From Nannocystis bainbridge (GTDB lineage Bacteria > Myxococcota_A > Polyangia > Nannocystales > Nannocystaceae): a stretch of 64,000 nucleotides of DNA. Location: positions 353,724 to 417,723 of the forward strand of contig NZ_JAQNDL010000002.1 of NCBI RefSeq assembly GCF_028368995.1, in the 5' to 3' direction. This document shows positions 35,138-47,098 of the stretch, piece by piece. The translations under genes were made by a program, and so were the position numbers. The notes under the pieces were generated by a model. That model ran no database searches. It saw only the letters and a list, made by a program, of their open reading frames with translations, and was not told the origin of the DNA. How positions within the stretch are numbered: the stretch's first letter is position 1; each line of letters starts with the position of its first letter.

Positions 35138-36002
35138 TTCAGCGGGCTGGGCCGCGGACGAGGACGCGGCCGCGGGGCGGGGCGGCGGGGGTCGACGTCG
35201 TCGTCGACGCATTGTTGCCGACGCCCTGGCAGCGCGGGCAATAATAGGTGGTGCGGCCGAGGGTGCCCTGGCGGCGCATGGCGATCGGGGTGTTGCAGCG
35301 GGGGCACAGCTCGCCCGAGCGGTTGTAGACCCAGGTGTTGGCGCCGCCGCTGTCCCATCGGGTCTTGCGCGGGCCGGCGCCGAGGTTGCGGCGCATCCAT
35401 TTGCGGCCGGCTTCCAGCAATCGTCGAAGGGTCGGATCGTCGTACTCGCCGACGGGCTTGAACGGGTCGAGGCGCTCCATGAACAGCAGCTCGCTCTTGT
35501 AGACGTTGCCGAGGCCGGCGACGAGGCGCTGGTCGAGCATGGCCTCGCCGAGCGGGCGCTTGGGGTCGTTGCGCAGGCGCTCGAGGGCGAGCGCGACGGT
35601 CTGGTCAGGATCGTCGGGGCCGAGCAGGTCGGGGCCGAGCGCGGACAGCACGGGGTGGTGCTCGACCTCCCAGGCGCTGAGCCACTCGACGACGGGGGCG
35701 TAGAAGCAGACGGCGAGCCATTCGGCGGTGCCGACGACGGCGCGGGCGGCGGTGGCGGGCTTGCGCCACGCGACCTGCGGGCGATAGAGGTGCCAGCTGC
35801 CCTCCATGCGCAAATGGGTGTAGAGCGCGTGGGTGGCGTCGAACCAGATGAGCAGGTTCTTGCCGCGGGCCTCGATGGTTGTGAGCGTGCGGCCGACGGG
35901 CGCGACCTCGGGGATCACCGATTCGAAGCGGGTGACGGTCTGGCCGACCATGACCTGCAGGCGGGCCGCGACCTTGAAGAGTGTGTCGCCCTCGGGCACG
36001 GG

Positions 36003-36030
<28 letters not shown>
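35138..36030. repeat. Duplicated nei segment, full-length copy
   Basis: This is the parental block of 33200-33630. It spans all of nei and the last 28 bases of lhr. Outside the 462-base deletion only a handful of bases differ between the copies, for example CAAAGCTCG against CACAGCTCG. Confidence 0.92.
35139..35999 (-). CDS. nei: Endonuclease VIII-like DNA glycosylase/AP lyase
   Basis: A 286-residue Fpg/Nei-family base-excision repair enzyme that removes oxidised pyrimidines and nicks the abasic site. It shows N-terminal PEGDTLFKVAARL (catalytic Pro after the initiator, then Glu), the Lys hairpin ARGKNLLIWF, the helix-two-turn-helix LVAGLGNVYKSELLF, and a C-terminal zinc finger (CPRC...CPRC). 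It starts with GTG at 35999, with GGAGG nine bases upstream inside the end of lhr; only three bases separate it from the lhr stop, so the two are coupled. Pairing of a Nei with Lhr is a known arrangement. The extra tail after the zinc finger is Thr/Pro-rich. Confidence 0.95.
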   Translation of the reverse strand: MPEGDTLFKVAARLQVMVGQTVTRFESVIPEVAPVGRTLTTIEARGKNLLIWFDATHALYTHLRMEGSWHLYRPQVAWRKPATAARAVVGTAEWLAVCFYAPVVEWLSAWEVEHHPVLSALGPDLLGPDDPDQTVALALERLRNDPKRPLGEAMLDQRLVAGLGNVYKSELLFMERLDPFKPVGEYDDPTLRRLLEAGRKWMRRNLGAGPRKTRWDSGGANTWVYNRSGELCPRCNTPIAMRRQGTLGRTTYYCPRCQGVGNNASTTTSTPAAPPRGRVLVRGPAR

Positions 36031-40490
<4,460 letters not shown>

Positions 40491-40619
40491 GCCTGAATGT
40501 GGCCGAGTTGGCTGCACATGCAAGCAGCGGCGCCGGCGAGCCCAGCCGTGGACGCGCGGGAGAGCGGCGCGCACGGCCCGGCGCGGCGGCGCGGCGTCGT
40601 GATCCTCACTCGCGGCGGG

Positions 40620-41840
40620 TTACTTCTTGCGGCCGGTCTTGTAGCGCGGGTTGCTGTCGTGCCACTCGAACGCGCCGCCCATCCACCCTCGCAGGCCGCG
40701 CAAGAACCGCTGCAGCTCGAAGGACGGGACGCCCTGCATGCTGCGGTGGGCGGCCTCGAAGTCGCGCACGAGTTCGTTGTGGAGCTGGACGGTGACCTCG
40801 GTGGCCTCGTCGAGGGAGCAGCCGCGATCGGCGGCGACCTGCAGGACCATGTTGCACGGCGGCTTCTCGTCCTCGAGGTCCTTGGCGACCGAGTAGAGGT
40901 CGTTGACGAGGACGACCGCGGTGCCGGCCAGGAACGCGGCGCGACGGACCCGCGCGTCGTAGAAGAGGTCGGCCGGCAATCGATAACCGCCGATGACGTC
41001 GCACAGCGTCATCGAGGTGTAAAAGCTGTCGTGCTGGCGCGCGGCCAGGTACTTCCAGGCCGGCGGGTACTCGCCGGTGTGCCGCCAGGCCGCGTAGGCG
41101 CTCCACGACACGAACATGGCGAAGGTCGCGTAGCAGGTGCGCTGGACCTGCTCGTGGCTGGCGTGGCGGCCCATGTGCTCGAGGCCCGAGCGCAGGGCCA
41201 CGAGCACCCGCTCGTCGTCGATGGCCTGCTGCAGCGGGACGCTGAACTCGCCGGCGCGCGGCAGCGGATCCATGGCGGCCATCGCCAGCACGAGGCGCGG
41301 CGGAAGCTGCTCGGGCACGGCCCCGAGCGCGCTGTCGTCGGCGTAGTAGTCGTCGGCGGCCCACCACGCGGCGTTCAGCTTGGCGCCGATCAGCAGCCGC
41401 TCGGGATCGTCGCAGTCGGGGTGCGTGAGCATGACCAGCCGGCCGAACCGGGTCTTGCGGATCTTGACGACCTCGTCGTCGTCGAAGCCGCACTCGCTGG
41501 CCCACGCCGCCAGGCGCTCGTCGACCACGTCGGCGAGCGGCTCGTTCAAACGCTCGGTGATCGGGCAATACAGCGGCGAGCCGGTGCCGTCGCCCCACGG
41601 CCGCCAGGCGTACGCGGGATCGAGGCTCGGCTGCGGCGCCGGCGGGTCGAGGTCGCCGGCGCGGGCGCGAGTCAGCAATTGCGCGAGGCGAGCGGCGGAG
41701 GTGCCGAGGCCGCTCGGGCCGGCGAAGAGGGCGGTTACGTCGTTCGGGTCCGTCATGCGCTTGGCCTCGGTCATCGCTCGCTCGCGTGGCAAAAGAAGGT
41801 CGCCGGCCGGTATGTGCATACCGACCGGCGACGCCGTCAT
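40620..41840 (-). CDS. mic: 2-methylisoborneol synthase (encapsulated terpene cyclase)
   Basis: A class I terpene cyclase of 406 residues that turns 2-methylgeranyl diphosphate into 2-methylisoborneol. The metal-binding DDYYADD is at about residues 163-169 and the NSE triad NDLYSVAKDLEDE at about 313-325. The first 80 residues are Pro/Ala-rich and probably disordered, with GPSGLGTSAARL at about 41-52. In encapsulin-linked cyclases such an N-terminal extension targets the enzyme into the shell. The ATG at 41840 follows the methyltransferase stop by one base (TGACATG), indicating coupling; in-frame ATGs at 41774 and 41759 are alternatives that keep the motif. The symbol is that of the cyanobacterial MIB operon. 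It is the last gene of the four-gene operon. Confidence 0.93.
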   Translation of the reverse strand: MTASPVGMHIPAGDLLLPRERAMTEAKRMTDPNDVTALFAGPSGLGTSAARLAQLLTRARAGDLDPPAPQPSLDPAYAWRPWGDGTGSPLYCPITERLNEPLADVVDERLAAWASECGFDDDEVVKIRKTRFGRLVMLTHPDCDDPERLLIGAKLNAAWWAADDYYADDSALGAVPEQLPPRLVLAMAAMDPLPRAGEFSVPLQQAIDDERVLVALRSGLEHMGRHASHEQVQRTCYATFAMFVSWSAYAAWRHTGEYPPAWKYLAARQHDSFYTSMTLCDVIGGYRLPADLFYDARVRRAAFLAGTAVVLVNDLYSVAKDLEDEKPPCNMVLQVAADRGCSLDEATEVTVQLHNELVRDFEAAHRSMQGVPSFELQRFLRGLRGWMGGAFEWHDSNPRYKTGRKK

Positions 41841-41841
41841 G

Positions 41842-42708
41842 TCAGCGGACGATCCGGTCCGCGACGATCAGGAGGTAGTGGAAGCTGCCCTCCTTGTAGG
41901 CGCGCAGGAACGGGTCCTCGACGCCGGTGGCGACCGACGCGTGGGTCCGCAGCTCCCAGTACGGGATGGTGTCGGGGGTCAGGTCGGTGACCTCGATCGG
42001 CACCAGGTTGTTGGCGGCCATCGCCTTGAAGTAGTCGCTGCGCGGGTGGATGTTGCAGATGTACTTGGCGTCGATCTCGCTGACGGCGCGCGAGCGGCCG
42101 CCGGTGATGTCGTTGTAGCAGCCGGTGATGCAGACGTAGCGCCCGCCGTCCTTCAGCAGCCGCGAGAACTCGGCGTACAGCTTGAACAGGTCGACGTACA
42201 TCGTGGTCTCGTTGGTCCAGATGGCGTCGATCGAGCCGGTGTCGATGCCGGTGTCGAGCATGTTGCGGAAGTGGTACTTCAGCTTGTCGCCGAGCCCGCG
42301 CTTGGCGGCCTGCTCGTTGGCGAACCCGACCTGATACTCGGAGATGGAGACGCCGTCGACCTGGCAGCCGAACCGCTCGTGGGCCATCAGGCTGGTGCCG
42401 CCGCGGCCGGAGCCGGCGTCGAGCAGGCGGCTGTCCTTGGTGATCGGGCCGAGCTTGCCGAGCAGGTACTCGGCCTGGGCGTGCTCGAGCCGGTGCAGCT
42501 CGCGGATGATGCTGTCGTCGCGCTTGGCCTCGGGCTCCTCGAGCACCTTCCAGTTGACGGGGCCGATCCCGTAGTGGTGGTGATAATAGCCGTCGACGTG
42601 GCCGAGCAGCAGATTGACGGGGTCGTTCTGGTTGGTGTTCCAGTAGTTGGCGACCGACTTCTGGTATTCGCTGCGCAGGACGGTGGGAGCCTGAATGGGC
42701 GTATTCAT
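41842..42708 (-). CDS. mtf: Geranyl diphosphate 2-C-methyltransferase
   Basis: A 288-residue SAM-dependent methyltransferase that methylates geranyl diphosphate at C2, giving the substrate of 2-MIB synthase. SAM motif I is LLDAGSGRGGT (about 96-106). YYHHHYGIG (about 41-49) and the region WTNETTMYVD are characteristic of this family. The start at 42708 is chosen by family length; the frame stays open upstream by chance. The gene sits 70 bases after the second shell gene and directly before the cyclase. The symbol follows the cyanobacterial MIB operon. Confidence 0.95.
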   Translation of the reverse strand: MNTPIQAPTVLRSEYQKSVANYWNTNQNDPVNLLLGHVDGYYHHHYGIGPVNWKVLEEPEAKRDDSIIRELHRLEHAQAEYLLGKLGPITKDSRLLDAGSGRGGTSLMAHERFGCQVDGVSISEYQVGFANEQAAKRGLGDKLKYHFRNMLDTGIDTGSIDAIWTNETTMYVDLFKLYAEFSRLLKDGGRYVCITGCYNDITGGRSRAVSEIDAKYICNIHPRSDYFKAMAANNLVPIEVTDLTPDTIPYWELRTHASVATGVEDPFLRAYKEGSFHYLLIVADRIVR

Positions 42709-42778
42709 GATCGTCTGTTTCTCTTTCGTTGCGCTGTGACGAGGCGCCCCGAGACGGCGCCTGCCTCGGCGAGGGCGC

Positions 42779-44176
42779 TCAGCGCCCGATCTCGATGTTT
42801 TCAAGGATGCCGAGCGCGTCCGGGATCAGGACGGCCGCGGAGTAATAGGTGCTGACGAGGTAGCGGCCGACGGCCTTCTCGTTGGTGTCCATGCGGCGCA
42901 CGGACAGGCCGGGCTCACGCTCGTCGGGGAGGCCGCTGCGGTAGAGGCCGATGACGCCCTGGTTGTCCTGCCCGACCCGCATGGCGAGGATCGAGCTGGT
43001 CTGCGTCGCGGAGATCGGGATCTTGTCGCACGGCAAGATCGGTACGCCGCGCCAGCCGGCGACGATCGACCCCTCGTATTCGACGTTGGGCGGGTCGAGC
43101 CGCCGACGGGTGCACTCGCGGCGGAAGGCGGCGATGGTGCGCGGGTGGGCGAGGAAGAATTTGGTCTTGCGCCGGCGGCACAGCAGCTCGTCCATGTCGT
43201 CGGGCGTCGGCGGGCCGCTGCGGGTGCTGATCCGCTGCTTGTAGTCGGCGTTGTGGAGCAGGCCGAAGTCGAGGTTGTTGACGAGCTCGTGCTCCTGCCG
43301 CTCGCGCAGGGCGTCGATGGTGAGGCGCAGCTGCTCCTCGAGCTGGTCCATCGGCTCGTTGAAGAGGTCCGACACGCGCGTGTGGAGCTGCAGGATGGTC
43401 TGGGCCAGGCTGAGCTCGTACTCGCGGGGCGTGGCCTCGTAGTCGACGAAGGTGCCCGGCAGGGTGACCTCGCCGTGGTGGCCGGCGGTCAAGCGAATGG
43501 CGGCCTGACCGTGCTTGTCCTGCGGGGTCTTCAGCAGCTCCTTGAAGCGCTCGACGTGGGCCCGCAGCTTGGGCGAGCGGCCGATCAGCTCCTCGAACAC
43601 CTGCTGCGGCAGCGCCAGCACGGTGCACGGCGTGACCGCCTTGACCGTGTAGTCCCAGGCGTCGTCGTCCTCGACGAGCGCCTGGTCGCCGAAGTGCGCG
43701 CCGTCGGCGATGACTTCGAGCAGGACCTCCTCGCCGTAGGCGCCGCGGCCGAGCTTGTTGGCCTTGCCGTGGACCAGCAAGTAGACGTGATCCGCCGGTT
43801 TGCCGCGCTCGGCGATCGCTTGCCCGGGCTTGAACTCGGCCTGCACGAAGCGGCTGGCCAGGTGCGACAGGACCTCGTCGTCGTCGAACCCGCGCAGCAG
43901 CGGCAGCTCGCCCAGCTCGGCCGGGACGACCTGAGCGCGCGCGCCGATGTTGGTAAACTCGATGCGCCCGTCGCCGACAGCGACGTTCATGCGGCGGTTG
44001 ACGCGGAAGGTGCCGCCGGTGACGTCGACCCAGGGCAGCGAGCGCAGCAGCCACCGCGGCGTGCGGCCCTGGTTCTGCGGCTCGGTCTTGGTGGTCGTCG
44101 CCAGCTGGCGCGCGGCCAGGGTCCCGAGGCTCGTCAGCTGCCCGTCGTCACGCCCGGACTTCTCGAAGATCGACAT
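42779..44176 (-). CDS. Family 2B encapsulin shell protein, paralogue 2
   Basis: A 465-residue protein of the Family 2B encapsulin (EshA) type: an HK97-like shell fold with a cyclic-nucleotide-binding domain inserted in it. The N-terminal arm reads SLGTLAARQLATTTK, the inserted domain spans about 95-220, and the shell fold resumes at FVDYEATPREYELSLAQT. It ends IPDALGILENIEIGR, as in EshA. The nucleotide pocket keeps FGDQAL (162-167) in place of the usual FGE-x-AL, but the Arg that holds the cyclic phosphate is missing (AWDYTVKA). The start has the ribosome site AGAGGTGA. It follows the first shell gene by 84 bases. The shell would enclose the MIB cyclase. Confidence 0.93.
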   Translation of the reverse strand: MSIFEKSGRDDGQLTSLGTLAARQLATTTKTEPQNQGRTPRWLLRSLPWVDVTGGTFRVNRRMNVAVGDGRIEFTNIGARAQVVPAELGELPLLRGFDDDEVLSHLASRFVQAEFKPGQAIAERGKPADHVYLLVHGKANKLGRGAYGEEVLLEVIADGAHFGDQALVEDDDAWDYTVKAVTPCTVLALPQQVFEELIGRSPKLRAHVERFKELLKTPQDKHGQAAIRLTAGHHGEVTLPGTFVDYEATPREYELSLAQTILQLHTRVSDLFNEPMDQLEEQLRLTIDALRERQEHELVNNLDFGLLHNADYKQRISTRSGPPTPDDMDELLCRRRKTKFFLAHPRTIAAFRRECTRRRLDPPNVEYEGSIVAGWRGVPILPCDKIPISATQTSSILAMRVGQDNQGVIGLYRSGLPDEREPGLSVRRMDTNEKAVGRYLVSTYYSAAVLIPDALGILENIEIGR

Positions 44177-44260
44177 GATTTCACCTCTATGCGGGGCTCA
44201 AGGATGCGGCGCTCCGATCCACACCGGAGGATCGGAGCGCCGCGGGATGCACGGCGATCG

Positions 44261-45658
44261 TCAGTCGGCGCGGCCGATCTCGACGCTCTCGAGGATGCCG
44301 AGCGCGTCCGGGATCTGGACGGCGGCCGAGTAGTAGAGGCTGACGAGGTAGGAGATGACGGCCTTCTCGTTGATGCCCATGAAGCGCACCGACAGGCTCG
44401 GCTCGATCTCGTCGGGGATGCCTTTGTGCTGCAGGCCGATCACGCCCTGGTTCTTCTCGCCGACGCGCATCAGCAGGACCGAGGTGGTGCGCGTGTCCGA
44501 GATCGGGATCTTGTTGCAGGGGAAGATCGGCACGCCGCGCCACGACGGGACGTGATGGCCGCCCAGCTCGACCGGCGTGGGGTAGATGCCGGCGCGGTTG
44601 CACTCGTGGCCGAACGCCGCGATGGTCCGCGGGTGGGCGAGGAAGAAGGCCGGCTCCTTCCACACGAGCGCCAGCAGGTTGTCCATGTCGTCCGGCGTCG
44701 GCGGGCCGCTGCGGGTGTGGATGCGCTGCTTGAGGTCGGCGTTGTGGAGCAGGCCGAACTCGGGGTTGTTGATGAGCTCGTGCTCCTGGCGCTCCTTCAG
44801 CGCCTCGACGGTCAGGCGCAGCTGCTCCTGCGTCTGGTTCATCGGCTCGTTGAAGAGGTCGGCCACGCGGGTGTGGACCTGCAGCACCGTCTGGGCGACG
44901 CTGAGCTCGAACTCCCGCGGCGAGGTCTCGTAGTCGACGAAGGTGCCGGGCAGCACCGGCTCGCCCGTGTGGCCGGAGGCGACCTCGATCGCGGCCTGGC
45001 CGGTGTTGTCCTGCTTCTTCTGCGCGCGGGCCTTGAACTCGTCGACGTGCCGCTTGAGCGTCGGGAACTGATTCACGAGCTCCTCGAACGAGCTCTGCGA
45101 CAGCGTGAGGATGCTGCCGGCGGTCACGGCCTTGGCGGTGAAGTCCCAGTAGTCCTGCGACTCGAGGATCGCCTGGTACGAGTAATGGTCGCCGTCGGCC
45201 AGGGTCTCGAGGACCGCCTCGTCGCCGTACTTGCCGGTGCCGATCTTGTTGACCTTGCCGTGGGCGATGAGGACCATCTCGTTGGCCTCGTTGCCCTTCT
45301 GCGTCAAGACGTCGCCCGCCTTGAACTCCTTCTGCACGAAGCGGCCGGCGAGCACGCTCAGCACCTCGAGGTCCTCGTAGCCGCGGAACAGCGGCAATTC
45401 GGTCAGCTCGAGCGGGACGACCTGGATCTTGGCGCCCGTGTTGTAGAAGGTGACGCGGCCGTCGCCGACGGCGTAGCTCAGGCGGCGGTTGAGGCGGAAC
45501 ACGCCGTTGACGTGGACCCACGGCAGCAACTTGAGCAGCCAGCGGGACGAGATGCCCTGCATCTGGGGCGGGGACTTCGTCGTCGTGGCCAGCTGCCGCG
45601 CGGCCGCCGTCGAGAGGCTCGTCTGCTGATCATTACCGGGCTTTCCTGCGATCGACAT
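44261..45658 (-). CDS. Family 2B encapsulin shell protein, paralogue 1
   Basis: A 465-residue paralogue of the next gene, exactly the same length and clearly alike by eye along the shell region (FVDYETSPREFELSVAQTVLQVHTRV). The N-terminal arm reads SLSTAAARQLATTTK. The inserted cyclic-nucleotide-binding domain is more degenerate: YSYQAI (159-164) replaces FGE-x-AL and WDFTAKA replaces the phosphate-binding Arg loop, so cyclic nucleotide binding is doubtful. The start at 45658 has AAAGGA at the right distance; an in-frame ATG at 45697 is less likely. It is the first gene of the operon. Two shell genes in one MIB operon suggest a mixed shell. Confidence 0.93.
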   Translation of the reverse strand: MSIAGKPGNDQQTSLSTAAARQLATTTKSPPQMQGISSRWLLKLLPWVHVNGVFRLNRRLSYAVGDGRVTFYNTGAKIQVVPLELTELPLFRGYEDLEVLSVLAGRFVQKEFKAGDVLTQKGNEANEMVLIAHGKVNKIGTGKYGDEAVLETLADGDHYSYQAILESQDYWDFTAKAVTAGSILTLSQSSFEELVNQFPTLKRHVDEFKARAQKKQDNTGQAAIEVASGHTGEPVLPGTFVDYETSPREFELSVAQTVLQVHTRVADLFNEPMNQTQEQLRLTVEALKERQEHELINNPEFGLLHNADLKQRIHTRSGPPTPDDMDNLLALVWKEPAFFLAHPRTIAAFGHECNRAGIYPTPVELGGHHVPSWRGVPIFPCNKIPISDTRTTSVLLMRVGEKNQGVIGLQHKGIPDEIEPSLSVRFMGINEKAVISYLVSLYYSAAVQIPDALGILESVEIGRAD

Positions 45659-45746
45659 GACTATCCTTTTCACCGACAGCTCCGCTGCCGCTTCCAATCT
45701 CGCTCGTACACGGGCCGGGTCGGCGCACCGCGATTCGAGCTGGCGG

Positions 45747-45776
45747 AGGTTACGCTCCAGCGTGGCGGAGGGTCAA
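45747..45776 (-). promoter_or_regulatory. Possible promoter of the encapsulin/MIB operon
   Basis: On the minus strand TTGACC (45776-45771) and TAACCT (45752-45747) are 18 bases apart, a reasonable vegetative-type promoter, roughly 80 bases upstream of the first shell gene start. No other candidate near the start looked better. The match of the -10 element is weak. Confidence 0.35.
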
Positions 45777-46736
45777 GACAATTCGGGGAGACGAAGCATT
45801 AAATGAAGGGTGAATTGATGACTGTGGATTGGGCGCTCGAACGCGCGGAGCGGGCGGTAGACCGCGCTTTCGTCAGGTCGCGCGATTGGGTGAATCCCGA
45901 ACTGTCATGCGCCGATGATACGCGTTCCAGCCGCCGATAACGGCGTTGGCGTGTCATCCATGGTGTGTCTGGCGATTCCGGGCGAGCGATGATTCCCGGC
46001 TGCGCTTCGTCATCCACCCGCCGCCGCTGTCACGGCAGAGTGCGCGTCATCGTGACAGTGGTGGAAGGTCGAATCCGCCGAGCGGCGCGGGCCTGACCGC
46101 GGCCCGCGGGCCGGCAATGGCCATTGTTGCGCGGCTCGTATTCGCGGCGGCGCGCGGCGCGAGGGGCACGAATGCACAGGGCCTATCCGGGCCGGCCGAC
46201 GCGGACGCGACGACCGGCGTGTGCACGGCGTTCTGGCGGCGGCCGCGATCTACCTTATTAAAGAGATCGGGGGAGCGCCGACGTCGGGGCGCGTCGCCGT
46301 CAGGCGCGGTCGCGCCATTCGGCCCGGGGGCCGCGGGCGCGATCGTATAGGGCTTCGCGCGAGCGCGGCGGCGGCGAGCGAGGGTCGGTAAGAGCCACGC
46401 GCCGCCGGTGATCGATCGCGGCGGAGCGTGCGTGGCCCGCAAATCGTGCGACATCGCCGCGACGTCGCCGTTATTCCCCGGTATTCGCGGTCGACGCTGA
46501 AATGTCGCGAAGCGGACAATGGTGGGACAGGGGGCGCTGATTCAGCGCACCACCCCGCGGGGGGCCGGCGCGCGCGGCAGAGTTCGTTCGCCGCGACAGC
46601 CTGCGCCGATCGCCGGGCTCGCTGCCGGCGACGCACGTCGCGGAGCCGAGGCGAGGCACGGGCCGTCAGGACGCGTCGTGCGCCGCCCCGTGGCCGCCCG
46701 GTGGGCGGGCGGGCGCCCACGGCGAGGCACGGGCCG
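45777..46736. other. Long gene-free stretch
   Basis: About 960 bases without a convincing gene. Several open frames exist on both strands, but their translations are Arg/Pro/Ala-rich and lack ribosome sites. The right part carries one copy of a 37-base direct repeat. A lower-GC patch lies at 45800-45960 (CATTAAATGAAGGGTGAATTGATGACTG) and might hold a small RNA or regulatory region; I see no clear structure. Confidence 0.45.
46651..46687. repeat. 37-base direct repeat, copy 1
   Basis: GCGAGGCACGGGCCGTCAGG followed by ACGCGTCGTGCGCCGCC is identical at 46651-46687 and 46722-46758, 71 bases apart. Copy 2 overlaps the stop codon and last residues of the receiver-like gene, so copy 1 is a duplicated gene end. 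Confidence 0.9.
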
Positions 46737-46758
46737 TCAGGACGCGTCGTGCGCCGCC
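46722..46758. repeat. 37-base direct repeat, copy 2
   Basis: Identical to 46651-46687. It contains the 3' end of the gene at 46737-47078, encoding the last residues AAHDAS. If recombination occurred between the copies, 71 bases downstream of the stop would be lost without changing the protein. Confidence 0.9.
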
Positions 46759-47078
46759 TCGCGGGCGCGCAGGAGGCGGGCGATCGCGGCGATGCCGGCC
46801 TCCATGCGCGCGCGAGCGGCGGTGTTTGCGGAGTGCACGGCGAGGGCGGGCGGGACGAAGCCGCGGGTGGCGACGGCCTCCTCGATCCAGCGGACGACGT
46901 CATAGCCGGTGCCGCGCGCGTCGTCGCCGAGGTCGTGATCGAGGCTGAGCTCGGCGACGGCGCCGGTCTGCAGCAGGGCCACGACCTCGTCGGGCCAGCG
47001 CACCGGCAGCCAGCCGGGCGGGGCCGGGCGCTCGTCGTCGAGCCAGAGCCGCAGGTTCGGAGCTGTCGCTTCGGACAT
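46737..47078 (-). CDS. Cyclic-phosphate processing receiver-like (cREC) protein
   Basis: A 113-residue protein of the cREC family: LRLWLDDERPAPPGW near the start, LSLDHDLGDDARGTGYDVVRWIEE in the middle and PALAVHSANTAARARM near the end. This is a stand-alone receiver-like domain with paired acidic residues, proposed from comparative genomics to act with cyclic-phosphate end processing of RNA. The biochemical role is not settled. The ATG at 47078 overlaps a hairpin-like GACATGTCCCGAGAGAC. It starts 20 bases after the stop of the upstream lipoprotein gene on the same strand, so co-transcription is likely though the functional link is unclear. Confidence 0.75.
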   Translation of the reverse strand: MSEATAPNLRLWLDDERPAPPGWLPVRWPDEVVALLQTGAVAELSLDHDLGDDARGTGYDVVRWIEEAVATRGFVPPALAVHSANTAARARMEAGIAAIARLLRAREAAHDAS

Positions 47079-47098
47079 GTCCCGAGAGACCTCTCGGA

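Noticed and set aside
42779..45658. Reading the two paralogues as Crp/Fnr transcription factors
   Set aside because: They have a cyclic-nucleotide-binding domain but no helix-turn-helix, and the flanking sequence matches the EshA/Family 2B encapsulin shell.
43145..45802. Long plus-strand open frame opposite the two shell genes (885 codons)
   Set aside because: It is the mirror of high-GC coding DNA; the translation is Val/Ala/Gly/Glu-rich without domains, while the minus strand encodes two recognisable shell proteins.
46047..46454. Minus-strand open frame of 135 codons in the long gap before the receiver-like gene
   Set aside because: No ribosome site, an Ala/Pro/Arg-rich translation and no plausible family; more likely chance.
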